From: Bacteroides luhongzhouii
Lineage (GTDB): Bacteria; Bacteroidota; Bacteroidia; Bacteroidales; Bacteroidaceae
NCBI RefSeq assembly: GCF_009193295.2
Contig: NZ_CP059973.1
Coordinates: 992,001-1,056,000 of the forward strand
Direction: 5' to 3'
DNA: 64,000 nucleotides
Shown here: piece by piece, positions 49,942 through 57,606 of the stretch
How the letters are laid out: the number at the start of each line of letters is the position of its first letter
Position numbering within the stretch: the stretch's first letter is position 1
The notes under the pieces: generated by a model
What the model saw: only the letters and a program-made list of their open reading frames with translations
Told to the model about the DNA's origin: nothing
Database searches by the model: none
Program-made: the position numbers and the translations under genes

Positions 49942-51819
49942 TCATTTCAGATCTCTCAACTTAACTATATTATTCTTGAAATCTTTCAGTTGAAAGAGTG
50001 CCACAGATTGCAGTCTACCTACTTCAACGACCATTTCAGTAGGCAGATCAGGCACAATAAGAGCAGTGACTCTGTAGTTATTGGATTTAGCCCCCAGTTT
50101 GAGATTAGTAACCGGTTTTTCCTCCCCTTTCTCGTTTACAACTGTCAGATTCATATGATAAAGATCCACTTCACAATCATCCGTATTCGTATTGATAACC
50201 TTAAGGTGTATCCTCGATTTATCTCCCATCGTCGTAAGTTTGCCAAATTCGACAAAGACACCATCAAACCACTCTACCCGCATTGTTTTCTGCGGCTTTG
50301 GCTCCGGGGTCTGCACCGGAACAACAGGAGAAGGAGTAACTTCGGGGACCACGACAGGAACAGATACGGAAGGTTCGGGGTTCTTTTCCGGCAGCGGACG
50401 GTCAACTACCGGAACAGGAAGATCCGGTTCCACGTGCTGTCTTTCCGGAATCTCTCCGGTTCTGTCGAATGTCACTTTCTTCAGTTCGCGGACAAACTCC
50501 CGGTTCAGCCGTTTTATCAATTCACGCGCCGCCATATTCTTACCTTGGGAAGCTGATTTATTTTCAGGTACCAATGTCCGTTCATTATTGATAGAATAAC
50601 TCAACATGGTTTGTCCCGTCCGGTTATTCTCTATTTTAATCGCCAACGTAGAAAAGAATTCAATAAAACTGTATAGTTCACCCGGAACGGTATTGCCTTT
50701 ACGACACTTATTATCCAATGTAACGATGATGTCCGCTTCAGAAGGGGATGTTACTACATTGAAAAAATTATTGTTCAGCAGGCTCTTTACAGTTCGCTCC
50801 ACCATATCCATATCGCTCTGTACACTTCTGACATAGGCAGAAGGCTGTGTCTGCGCCATGTTGACAGTCAATGTCGCCCCGGGAAGAGAAGAAAGCATCT
50901 GTTTGAATAGAGCTGCATAACTTCCCTTCCGGAACAACCTGAACACATCATCAATTAATGAAATCCCGATTTCCTGCTGCATTTGTTTAGAAGTAATATT
51001 ACGCACATAAAGAGCGGCAACTCCCGATTCATCGGTAGGAGACATTGAAGACAAATCTCCCGACCCGGAAACAAACTCGGCTTTCAACCGGATATTCCTC
51101 AACGGATTTCCATTACGGTAAACACCTATGGCAATAGGCTCCCTTATACCTTGAAACGGCGTAGCTGAAACTGTTGCCGGATTCAGCACAATCGTTATTC
51201 CATCGAATACTCCTGCCAAAGCCGCATATAATTCAGTCGCCAGATTGATCGTTTTTCCTTCGTAAGAACAGAATAGTTCCTGATTAAGAACCGGACGGAT
51301 AGCATCCATTCCATTCGAAAATAACTCTATGGCAGTTATCAAATTCCCTTGTTGCAAAGTCACGTGTCCCTTATACCAGAAATCAAAACCATTACGAATT
51401 GCTTTCTGGCGACGCGCTTCCATAAAAGCCTCATAGTCATCCTTGTTCAGTTCATAGTAGACCCAATACTCATTGTCCCCCTGCCAGGAGTCCACCAAAC
51501 GGAAGTTCTCTATTTCCGCCCTGGCTTCCATACGAATAGTCTCGACAAATGTTTGTTTTAAATGCCCGTCATCTTCCAAAGTATTCAGCAAAGAATGGGT
51601 GGCTACCTCTACCTGAATCGCGGAAACAAGATCGGACAAAGCATTTTGCTTTGCCTTTTGCAGATAATCTTCTTCCGAAGTTTTTGCCATCCCTATCCCA
51701 CTGTAACTCAGGCCATCTGCCGGATGCTGTCTGACCCAATCGGGACGGTCTGTTGGTTGTCCGGATAATGGAAAACAAAGCAATGAGACCGCAAGGATAA
51801 ATAAAAGCCAATGTTTCAT
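49942..51819 (-). CDS. Large exported protein with N-terminal LPP20 domain
   Basis: This 625-residue protein has a signal peptide (ending LSGQ, about residue 21) followed at once by a clear LPP20 domain (about 24-135: RPDWVRQHPADGLSYSGIGMAKT, a helix AKQNALSDLVSAIQVEV, and EYWVYYELNKDDYEAFM). A middle part (about 215-300) looks Ig-like and another (about 325-460) resembles a LpoB/CsgG-like alpha/beta region. A Pro/Val-rich linker (about 465-520) leads to a C-terminal beta-sandwich. It probably spans a long distance in the periplasm or on the surface. It is 11 bases after the 420-residue gene. Confidence 0.7.
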   Translation of the reverse strand: MKHWLLFILAVSLLCFPLSGQPTDRPDWVRQHPADGLSYSGIGMAKTSEEDYLQKAKQNALSDLVSAIQVEVATHSLLNTLEDDGHLKQTFVETIRMEARAEIENFRLVDSWQGDNEYWVYYELNKDDYEAFMEARRQKAIRNGFDFWYKGHVTLQQGNLITAIELFSNGMDAIRPVLNQELFCSYEGKTINLATELYAALAGVFDGITIVLNPATVSATPFQGIREPIAIGVYRNGNPLRNIRLKAEFVSGSGDLSSMSPTDESGVAALYVRNITSKQMQQEIGISLIDDVFRLFRKGSYAALFKQMLSSLPGATLTVNMAQTQPSAYVRSVQSDMDMVERTVKSLLNNNFFNVVTSPSEADIIVTLDNKCRKGNTVPGELYSFIEFFSTLAIKIENNRTGQTMLSYSINNERTLVPENKSASQGKNMAARELIKRLNREFVRELKKVTFDRTGEIPERQHVEPDLPVPVVDRPLPEKNPEPSVSVPVVVPEVTPSPVVPVQTPEPKPQKTMRVEWFDGVFVEFGKLTTMGDKSRIHLKVINTNTDDCEVDLYHMNLTVVNEKGEEKPVTNLKLGAKSNNYRVTALIVPDLPTEMVVEVGRLQSVALFQLKDFKNNIVKLRDLK

Positions 51820-51830
51820 ACGCTACTTAT

Positions 51831-53093
51831 CTATTGAATAGTCAAATAAATTGTACTGCCATCCACTCTAAGTTCACTATCTATTCCGGAGTCAGTCAGA
51901 TAATTAACCAGATTGTCCGCAAACGTGATGCAGTCCATCGGCAAACCGTCGCTATCCTTTGCCGGAATCTGAACCGAATCAAAAATCAAACTATCATCCA
52001 CAGCACCTTGAATATGATAACGTCCTCCCTGGGCATTCTTCCTCACCCAGTTACGTATATACGCTGAAAGAGTAGTGCTCCCGTTTATCCGGCTGTTCAT
52101 CGTGTTGACAGCGTTATCAGCAAGACTGACCCGAAGAACTATCGTATTTCCCTGTTGGACTCTCCGGGCAAACTCTTTTGAAATATCTTTCAGAAAACCA
52201 TCCAAAACATCCTGTGCCGCATACGCACATAGTTTGTCCACATCTGTTGTCCTAAAGCGGTTCGTCCAGCTTTTCCGGCTGGCTAAATCAATTCCGGTGG
52301 CAGTCTCACGAGCAGTCATAATCAACGAGACTCTACTGCCTGCAGCTGCCGATATGTCTTTCCGCAAATCAACAATCACATATACATCTGCTCCCGAATT
52401 CATCAACAACTGTTTATCATTGGAATCAGCATTCTTACTCTCCCATTCAGAAGCACGCAGAGTACCTGCCTGTTTTCCTTCGGCAGCTACCGTCTTCACA
52501 CCAAGTTTGACGAATCCTTCTTTTACCGTACTTACCGCTACGCGAAGATCAAAATCATTTTTCAGGATACCGGCATACGAACTCCGGTCATTACTTTTAT
52601 AAGGAACCACCATAATAGTTGGCAGAGCAACCTGTTGCCGGGTTTCTTCCATCGACATCTCCTCCACGGGCTTTGTCATCAATTTATTCCGTATCAAATC
52701 CTTTTTAAGCGCACCCAATAAAATTTGGGCCGTAACCGTACCCTTATAAAGTCTGGAAGGTTGCCGCACCGGTTCTCCGACCGTCTCATAGTTTTTCACA
52801 AAGAGCATATAGCGTGAACTGAAAAACTGGTTCATATAGTAAGAGTCCTCTTTCCCAACCAGCGGCCGACCGTTTTCTACTCCGTCAATGCCATTCAAGA
52901 AGATAGCATTGAAAATCGACTTCAATGCCATAGAATATACATCTTTCTTCTTTTCTGCTATTCCGGAGGCTGTGATAACGGCTAAGTTATCATCTGCTTT
53001 CACGCAAAACAGGTCATTGGAGTATAGCTCCTGCGCTGTGAGATGAATAGTATATGTCGCCAGCAGGCCCAAAAGTAGTATTCGTAGTTTCAT
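51831..53093 (-). CDS. Exported FlgT-N/DUF6175-like protein
   Basis: This 420-residue protein has a signal peptide (ending HLTAQ, about residue 21). The region of about 40-135 (ASGIAEKKKDVYSMALKSIFNAIFL ... YKGTVTAQI) follows the pattern of the FlgT N-terminal domain: a helix of small residues and a strand-rich end. A central alpha/beta part (about 155-300) starts ALPTIMVVPYKSNDRSSYAG and resembles CsgG/TolB-N folds. A third domain closes the protein. The family name DUF6175 is a tentative recollection. It lies 39 bases after the CsgG-like gene and 11 before the large LPP20 gene. Confidence 0.6.
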   Translation of the reverse strand: MKLRILLLGLLATYTIHLTAQELYSNDLFCVKADDNLAVITASGIAEKKKDVYSMALKSIFNAIFLNGIDGVENGRPLVGKEDSYYMNQFFSSRYMLFVKNYETVGEPVRQPSRLYKGTVTAQILLGALKKDLIRNKLMTKPVEEMSMEETRQQVALPTIMVVPYKSNDRSSYAGILKNDFDLRVAVSTVKEGFVKLGVKTVAAEGKQAGTLRASEWESKNADSNDKQLLMNSGADVYVIVDLRKDISAAAGSRVSLIMTARETATGIDLASRKSWTNRFRTTDVDKLCAYAAQDVLDGFLKDISKEFARRVQQGNTIVLRVSLADNAVNTMNSRINGSTTLSAYIRNWVRKNAQGGRYHIQGAVDDSLIFDSVQIPAKDSDGLPMDCITFADNLVNYLTDSGIDSELRVDGSTIYLTIQ

Positions 53094-53132
53094 ATTTCTT
53101 TTGCTAGGAGAGAAGTTGATAATTGAAATTCA

Positions 53133-53993
53133 TTATAGTGATAAAAAGGTATCTTTCCTCGAAATGATAATCAACTTCTTTTCTTCCTTGGTGGCTCTCA
53201 TTATCTCTTCCCCACCTTTACTGACACTACACAAAGAACGTGCCCCGCTCAACACTTCTTTCACGTTTAAGCGGCCGACTTCTTTCAATGACAATTCACC
53301 GGCAATGTCCATCTCTATGTAAACGGTAAACTTCTGTCCTTTCTGTATACCTCTTTTTGTTCCAAGATCAACGTATACAGTCTGTGCCTTATCTTTCTTT
53401 GTGCTTTCCACTTGTACAATCGTACCTTGTATCTTAAAATTCTCGTTAACAAAGTCGTCCATGCTTATTTTGGCATAATCCAATGTTTTAAGGATTGCTT
53501 CTTCAGGAGTATCTCCTATGCTTCCGGTCAACCCTTCATGAGAGAAGGCCTGGGTACCTTTGAGCGTACCGTTAGAAGGATCCACAATCTTTAATGTGTA
53601 AGAAACACTTCCTTTATAATAAGGCTTTCCTTTACTGTCCGTTTTTTTAATGCCCTGCATACTTGTAATATTCCCCTGAATCAAATATTTAGCTCCCAAC
53701 GTCGTCATAGCCTCACTTCTGGCGACAACATCTCCCATAGCAGAAGTTTCCTGACGCCGCCTGGCTTCGGCTTTCAATGCCTCATTAGAATCAACGTCAA
53801 TCAACACGACACGATTCATTTCTTGAATACCTTCAATAATTTTATTACGCAAAGCTTCTGCTAAAATGTTGCTGATACTGCCAGGACGGGAAAAATAATC
53901 AATGTAAACGCTTTCTTTTCCATCTTCATTAGTTTGTGCATAACCTAACATCGAAATTAAGCAGATTGAGAACAATAGTAAAATCTTTTTCAT
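53133..53993 (-). CDS. CsgG/FlgT-like exported protein, first gene of the envelope operon
   Basis: This 286-residue protein has a signal peptide (ending LGYAQ, about residue 20). The middle domain (about 25-180: SVYIDYFSRPGSISNILAEALRNKIIEGI, NRVVLIDVDS, LGAKYLIQGNITSM) is the alpha/beta fold shared by CsgG and LpoB. The C-terminal part (about 188-280: IQGTIVQVESTKKDKAQTVYVDLGTKRGIQKGQKFTVY) matches the small beta domain of FlgT. CsgG forms the curli secretion pore; FlgT is a flagellar ring protein. No lipobox cysteine is seen, so it may be periplasmic. It is the promoter-proximal gene, facing an XRE regulator. Confidence 0.75.
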   Translation of the reverse strand: MKKILLLFSICLISMLGYAQTNEDGKESVYIDYFSRPGSISNILAEALRNKIIEGIQEMNRVVLIDVDSNEALKAEARRRQETSAMGDVVARSEAMTTLGAKYLIQGNITSMQGIKKTDSKGKPYYKGSVSYTLKIVDPSNGTLKGTQAFSHEGLTGSIGDTPEEAILKTLDYAKISMDDFVNENFKIQGTIVQVESTKKDKAQTVYVDLGTKRGIQKGQKFTVYIEMDIAGELSLKEVGRLNVKEVLSGARSLCSVSKGGEEIMRATKEEKKLIIISRKDTFLSL

Positions 53994-54068
53994 GTTTGTT
54001 TTTTCTTTTATTATTAATGCAATGTTTGTTTTTTAAGTGTTAAGAATCATTATGTGTTTCTCCGGTTG

Positions 54069-54076
54069 CAAAGTTA
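54069..54076 (-). promoter_or_regulatory. Predicted -7 element of the envelope operon
   Basis: On the minus strand this reads TAACTTTG (TAnnTTTG), about 75 bases before the first gene. No -33 box lies at the standard spacing. Confidence 0.5.
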
Positions 54077-54278
54077 AGCACACATCAAGGTCAATTGTAT
54101 ACACAATATTTACCACAACTATCCGTTAAACGCATAGTACTATCCAAATATCAACGAGAAAGGAAAATAGAAGAGGGAATATTGCAGTATGTACAATAAA
54201 ATGAAGTATTATTCTCTCATTCAAAACCTTTGTATCATTCTATTTTCTTCAGTTCCCTCGAATAAGTATAAAATAGCA

Positions 54279-54309
54279 TTTGTTATATCCGCTAAAATTG
54301 TTACATTTG
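54279..54309 (+). promoter_or_regulatory. Promoter of the XRE regulator
   Basis: TTTG (54279-54282), a 19-base spacer and TACATTTG (54302-54309) match the Bacteroides consensus exactly; the leader would be about 28 bases. Confidence 0.8.
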
Positions 54310-54343
54310 TCGAATAAAAAATTGCTTCCCAACAACAATATAC

Positions 54344-54739
54344 ATGGAAACGGATTTAAAAAAGATAGTAGGACATCGGCTGCAAATGCTTCGCATGGAA
54401 AAGAATCTTACTCAAGAACAAATGGGAGAAAAGTTGAACCTGTCAACAAGTGCCTATTGTAAGATTGAGTATGGTGAAACCGACCTCACATTAACAAGGC
54501 TGAACAAAATAGCAGAAGTGCTAAATATGTCTGCATTGGAGCTATTTAATAAAATAGATGGAAATGTGTATGTCAATAATACGGGTACAATCGGGACAAA
54601 TATCGGAGTCGCTAAAGATTGTAGCACTGTCCGTATCGAAGCTGCAGAGGATCTCCGTGAACTAATCAAGGCAAACAGCCGGTTTATCGAGATATTGTGC
54701 AAACGCATAGAACTTTTAGAGAATAAAGTGCTGATATAG
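54344..54739 (+). CDS. XRE family transcriptional regulator
   Basis: This 131-residue protein has a Cro/C1-type helix-turn-helix (about residues 8-64: VGHRLQMLRMEKNLTQEQMGEKLNLSTSAYCKIEYGETDLTLTRLNKIAEVLNM). A short middle with NNTGTIGTNIGVAKDC and a C-terminal helix (about 98-131, likely coiled coil for dimerisation, LIKANSRFIEILCKRIELLENKV) follow. It lies divergently from the seven-gene envelope operon, across a 350-base control region, and is the obvious candidate to control it. It has its own well-formed promoter. The signal it responds to is unknown. Confidence 0.85.
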   Translation: METDLKKIVGHRLQMLRMEKNLTQEQMGEKLNLSTSAYCKIEYGETDLTLTRLNKIAEVLNMSALELFNKIDGNVYVNNTGTIGTNIGVAKDCSTVRIEAAEDLRELIKANSRFIEILCKRIELLENKVLI

Positions 54740-54782
54740 TAACATACACATAGAATAATTCCATTAAGATAACCATAATAAA

Positions 54783-54823
54783 GATGCACAGATCACCGAT
54801 TATCCATCGATTTTCTGTGCATC
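54783..54823 (-). terminator. Terminator of the carboxyltransferase gene (41-bp repeat element, copy 2)
   Basis: GATGCACAGA at 54783 pairs with TCTGTGCATC ending at 54823, followed on the minus strand by TTTATTATGG. It lies between two convergent genes (XRE and the carboxyltransferase). It is the same length as, and 31/41 identical to, the hairpin at 45107-45147. Confidence 0.75.
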
Positions 54824-54890
54824 TATTAATTAAAAGATTACAGCCTGACTTCTTTATCAGATAGCCTAGATCCTGACTCCTATAAGAGGC

Positions 54891-56669
54891 TTACGCAAAA
54901 ATATCACTCCGTAGAATATAACCGATTACGTCCCCTTTACGCACATTAGCACCTTGTTGTGCACATATCTCCACCACACGTCCGGTAAATCCGGTCAGAA
55001 TCTTTTCATATTCCCCCCACGGAGTAGAAAGATAACAGAAGACTTCGTCATGCTGATATTTGCGTCCGATGAAGGGCGCAATAGATGGCCCCTCTACAGA
55101 AACCTCCCAAAGTACCTGCCCATTATCGGGAGCAATGACAGGATCTGCCTTGGCACGCTTCAACTTCTTGATATCTTCTTCCGAATAGCCGCTCTTGGCC
55201 ATAGCCGCATCCTTGGCGCGTTGTAAATCATCCTCAAAACGTTTCTTGGCAACACCCGACTTATAATCACGATACTGGCGATCGTGCATGGCCAGTTCGA
55301 AAAGCTCTTCGTCATCTTCCCCATATTCCCAGCCATTCTCATCCATTTCCTTACGGTATTCATCCAAAGCATCCGGATAATTCAGCTGCGGATCAGTATC
55401 GACAAACTCATATCCTTTAGAATTCGCCAGTTCTACAATCTCCGGAGCAAGTTTACCCGGAAGACGCCCACTCTTACCCAAAATCATATCCCAGGTATGA
55501 TTATCTATCATTGTCCAGCGTTCCTCCCCTTTTACCAACTGCATAAGATTCATCAATGCAACATTCTTCACGTACTGACTGAAAGGAGTCACCAAAGGAG
55601 GATAACCCAACTTAGGCCACACATATTCCACTTCGTCGAAAAGCATTACCAGCAAATCGTCAAGACTAAGTTCAGGTTCGTTCTTACTCTTTAATATCAT
55701 ATTGATACCGGAATGCACCCCCTTCAAGTCTGCCATCATAGACCCCATCATACCACCCGGCAAACCACATTTCAATAGAAGTGAAGACATATATTTGTTG
55801 GTAGGATCCATGAAGTAACCCAGAAAATCATCTATGAATTCCTGCGTCATCGCACGAGCCTTCATATATGCTTTCATATTAATATCCGGAACCTGAAAAC
55901 CTAAATCTTTCAACATTGCCTGTACCGAGATCACGTCCGGATGCACTTTACCCCAAGACATGGGTTCCATAGCCACATCAATAATATCCGCACCATTCTC
56001 GCAAACCTCGAGGATGGATGCCATAGACAATCCCGGCCCACTATGACCATGATATTGTATCAATACATCCGGATGTTTCTCCTTGATAGTCCTAACCAAT
56101 TCTCCCAACATACCCGGGCGACCAATACCTGCCATATCTTTCAAACAAATTTCAGGTGCACCAGCCTCAACCAGCTGATCGGCAATTCGAGCATAATATT
56201 CAACGGTATGCACCGGAGAATAGGTGATACAAAGAGTTGCCTGCGGAATCATACCTGCTTCCAAAGCATATTTAATGGAAGGAATGATATTTCTCGTTTC
56301 ATTCAGCCCACAGAAAATACGTGTGATGTCCACTCCTTGCGCATGCTTGACTTTATACATCAGTTTACGCACATCTGCCGGAACCGGGTACATGCGCAAC
56401 GCATTCAATCCGCGATCAAGCATATGCGTTTGAATACCCGCTTCTTTAAAAGGTGCGGTAAAAGCACGGACGGCCTTATTAGGATTTTCGCCGTATAACA
56501 GATTCACTTGCTCAAAAGCACCGCCGTTTGTTTCAACTCTGGCAAAACAACCCATCTCAATAATCAAAGGAGCAATACGGACAAGCTGATCAACCCGAGG
56601 TTGATATTTACCGGAAGATTGCCACATATCCCGATAAACAAGACTGAATTTAATTTCCTTTTTCATCAT
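54891..56669 (-). CDS. Pyruvate carboxylase subunit B/oxaloacetate decarboxylase alpha-like carboxyltransferase
   Basis: This protein (592 residues from ATG 56669; an upstream TTG at 56675 is less likely) has a carboxyltransferase barrel of the PycB/OadA type (about residues 5-300) and the linked conserved domain after it. The metal-binding lysine segment CLKDMAGIGRPG (about 195) and YHGHSGPG (about 225) are intact, but the usual RDxHQS is RDMWQS. The C-terminus (about 515-592) looks like a biotinyl domain (CYLSTPWGEYEKILTGFTGRV) but the EAMKM lysine is missing, so it cannot carry biotin. It would need a separate carrier protein and probably handles oxaloacetate/pyruvate. Predicted promoter at 56713-56746. 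Confidence 0.8.
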   Translation of the reverse strand: MMKKEIKFSLVYRDMWQSSGKYQPRVDQLVRIAPLIIEMGCFARVETNGGAFEQVNLLYGENPNKAVRAFTAPFKEAGIQTHMLDRGLNALRMYPVPADVRKLMYKVKHAQGVDITRIFCGLNETRNIIPSIKYALEAGMIPQATLCITYSPVHTVEYYARIADQLVEAGAPEICLKDMAGIGRPGMLGELVRTIKEKHPDVLIQYHGHSGPGLSMASILEVCENGADIIDVAMEPMSWGKVHPDVISVQAMLKDLGFQVPDINMKAYMKARAMTQEFIDDFLGYFMDPTNKYMSSLLLKCGLPGGMMGSMMADLKGVHSGINMILKSKNEPELSLDDLLVMLFDEVEYVWPKLGYPPLVTPFSQYVKNVALMNLMQLVKGEERWTMIDNHTWDMILGKSGRLPGKLAPEIVELANSKGYEFVDTDPQLNYPDALDEYRKEMDENGWEYGEDDEELFELAMHDRQYRDYKSGVAKKRFEDDLQRAKDAAMAKSGYSEEDIKKLKRAKADPVIAPDNGQVLWEVSVEGPSIAPFIGRKYQHDEVFCYLSTPWGEYEKILTGFTGRVVEICAQQGANVRKGDVIGYILRSDIFA

Positions 56670-56712
56670 AGCCAATAATAAGTGATTTTTTCTTCGGTTA
56701 ACTTCACATATA

Positions 56713-56746
56713 CAAATATAAAGGTTTAAACTGACATATAGTCAAA
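56713..56746 (-). promoter_or_regulatory. Promoter of the carboxyltransferase gene
   Basis: On the minus strand: TTTG (56746-56743), 22-base spacer, TATATTTG (56720-56713). The spacer is one base longer than the usual 19-21. Confidence 0.55.
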
Positions 56747-56903
56747 CAATCACCTTAAAAAACAGATTCAAAGAGATGTTTAATATCATAATGCAAGATA
56801 ACCTCCTCTACATATATCCATTTACTATAAATAACAAATCAAATTGTTTTATGTTCGTACATATATTATTCCTTTAAGATCGTAAATATTTCATCAACTT
56901 TAT

Positions 56904-57110
56904 TCATTGACATTTAATGGCTTTTGAAGCTATACCAGAAAGTTTAGTTTGTACAAATGCAAATCGCTTCTCAAAATCATCATTAGGTATAAACAAACCA
57001 AGATAACCATCAAGCATAATCCACTTGTCAAGGGCTTTATTATACTCAAAGTTACTATTACAATAATTAATATAAGATGCAATATTGACTGAATCATTAA
57101 AATAAAGATT
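56904..57110 (-). pseudogene. Remnant of an unidentified gene (N-terminus lost)
   Basis: A 68-codon frame runs on the minus strand from just after a TGA at 57113-57111 to a stop at 56906-56904. It has no start codon near its beginning but reads like real protein (NLYFNDSVNIASYINYC ... LDKWIMLDGYLGLFIPNDDFEKRF). An ATGATG lies just upstream in another frame, so a frameshift or a deletion could have broken it. No family is recognised. Around it, the gap 56747-57473 is A/T-rich and holds only this fragment and the palindromes at 57204-57285. Confidence 0.4.
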
Positions 57111-57203
57111 TCATCATTTTTTTATTGTTATTACTCTGGTAAGTGAGAAACTAAAATCGTAAATTGTAAAGCGCAAATACACAGCAACATACAAGTACAC
57201 ATT

Positions 57204-57285
57204 TTCCTTTAAAAGGAACACCTCGTTGGTTTTAAAGGAACGATGCCTTGGTTTTAAACCAACGGGGCGTTCCTTTTAAACCAAC
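57204..57285. repeat. Nested palindromic element
   Basis: TTCCTTT-A-AAAGGAA (57204-57218) is followed by GTTGGTTTTAAAGGAACG (57225-57242), whose reverse complement recurs with one inner position changed at 57268-57285. Between them lies another palindrome, TTGGTTTTAAACCAA. The pieces GGTTTTAAA and AAGGAAC recur in both orientations. No gene is associated. Confidence 0.7.
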
Positions 57286-57473
57286 AAAACACTTATTTTA
57301 AGTCTTATTTCACGAGCCCTTCGAAATACAATGAAACATATTCAAGAAAGCTTGCATTTCTTTCCATTACTTACCATGAAAGTGCCAAGCTTTATCCATT
57401 AGAAGCGCGTCGTGTCCGATAACAGTGAAAATCAGTGAAAGAAATTAAAAGAGAAACAAATACAACAGAATTA

Positions 57474-57505
57474 TTTGGAAAAAATAAGTTGATAGCTTAC
57501 ATTTG
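57474..57505 (+). promoter_or_regulatory. Promoter of a predicted small RNA
   Basis: TTTG (57474-57477), a 20-base spacer and TACATTTG (57498-57505) match the Bacteroides consensus exactly, yet no coding frame follows; a terminator does (57553-57577). Confidence 0.7.
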
Positions 57506-57510
57506 TCATG

Positions 57511-57577
57511 TGATTTTTTTCATAGTATTAGATTTAAGGTTAACAAAGGTTGGAGCAAGGCGTTGCTCCTTTTTTTA
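57511..57577 (+). ncRNA. Predicted small RNA of about 65 nt
   Basis: A perfect Bacteroides promoter predicts a transcript start near 57511-57513. The stretch then runs to an intrinsic terminator (stem GGAGCAA/TTGCTCC, 57553-57570, followed by TTTTTT). The product would be about 65 nt with an A/U-rich 5' half and a 3' hairpin. No open frame with a ribosome site fits inside. It points at the 3' end of dprA, so read-through could be antisense to it. No known RNA family is recognised. Confidence 0.5.
57553..57577 (+). terminator. Intrinsic terminator of the predicted small RNA
   Basis: GGAGCAA (57553-57559), a 4-base loop, TTGCTCC (57564-57570), then six T. The T run is on the plus strand, so it does not serve dprA on the minus strand. 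Confidence 0.85.
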
Positions 57578-57606
57578 TGTCCATATGTGAGATTAGTTCA
57601 TGTGAG

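Larger units (their letters stand above)
53994..54343. other. Divergent control region between the envelope operon and the XRE gene
   Basis: 350 bases without a gene. It contains the minus-strand element at 54069-54076 for the operon and the plus-strand promoter at 54279-54309 for the regulator. It is strongly A/T-rich and is the expected place for the XRE protein to bind, but no operator dyad was clear by eye. Confidence 0.5.
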
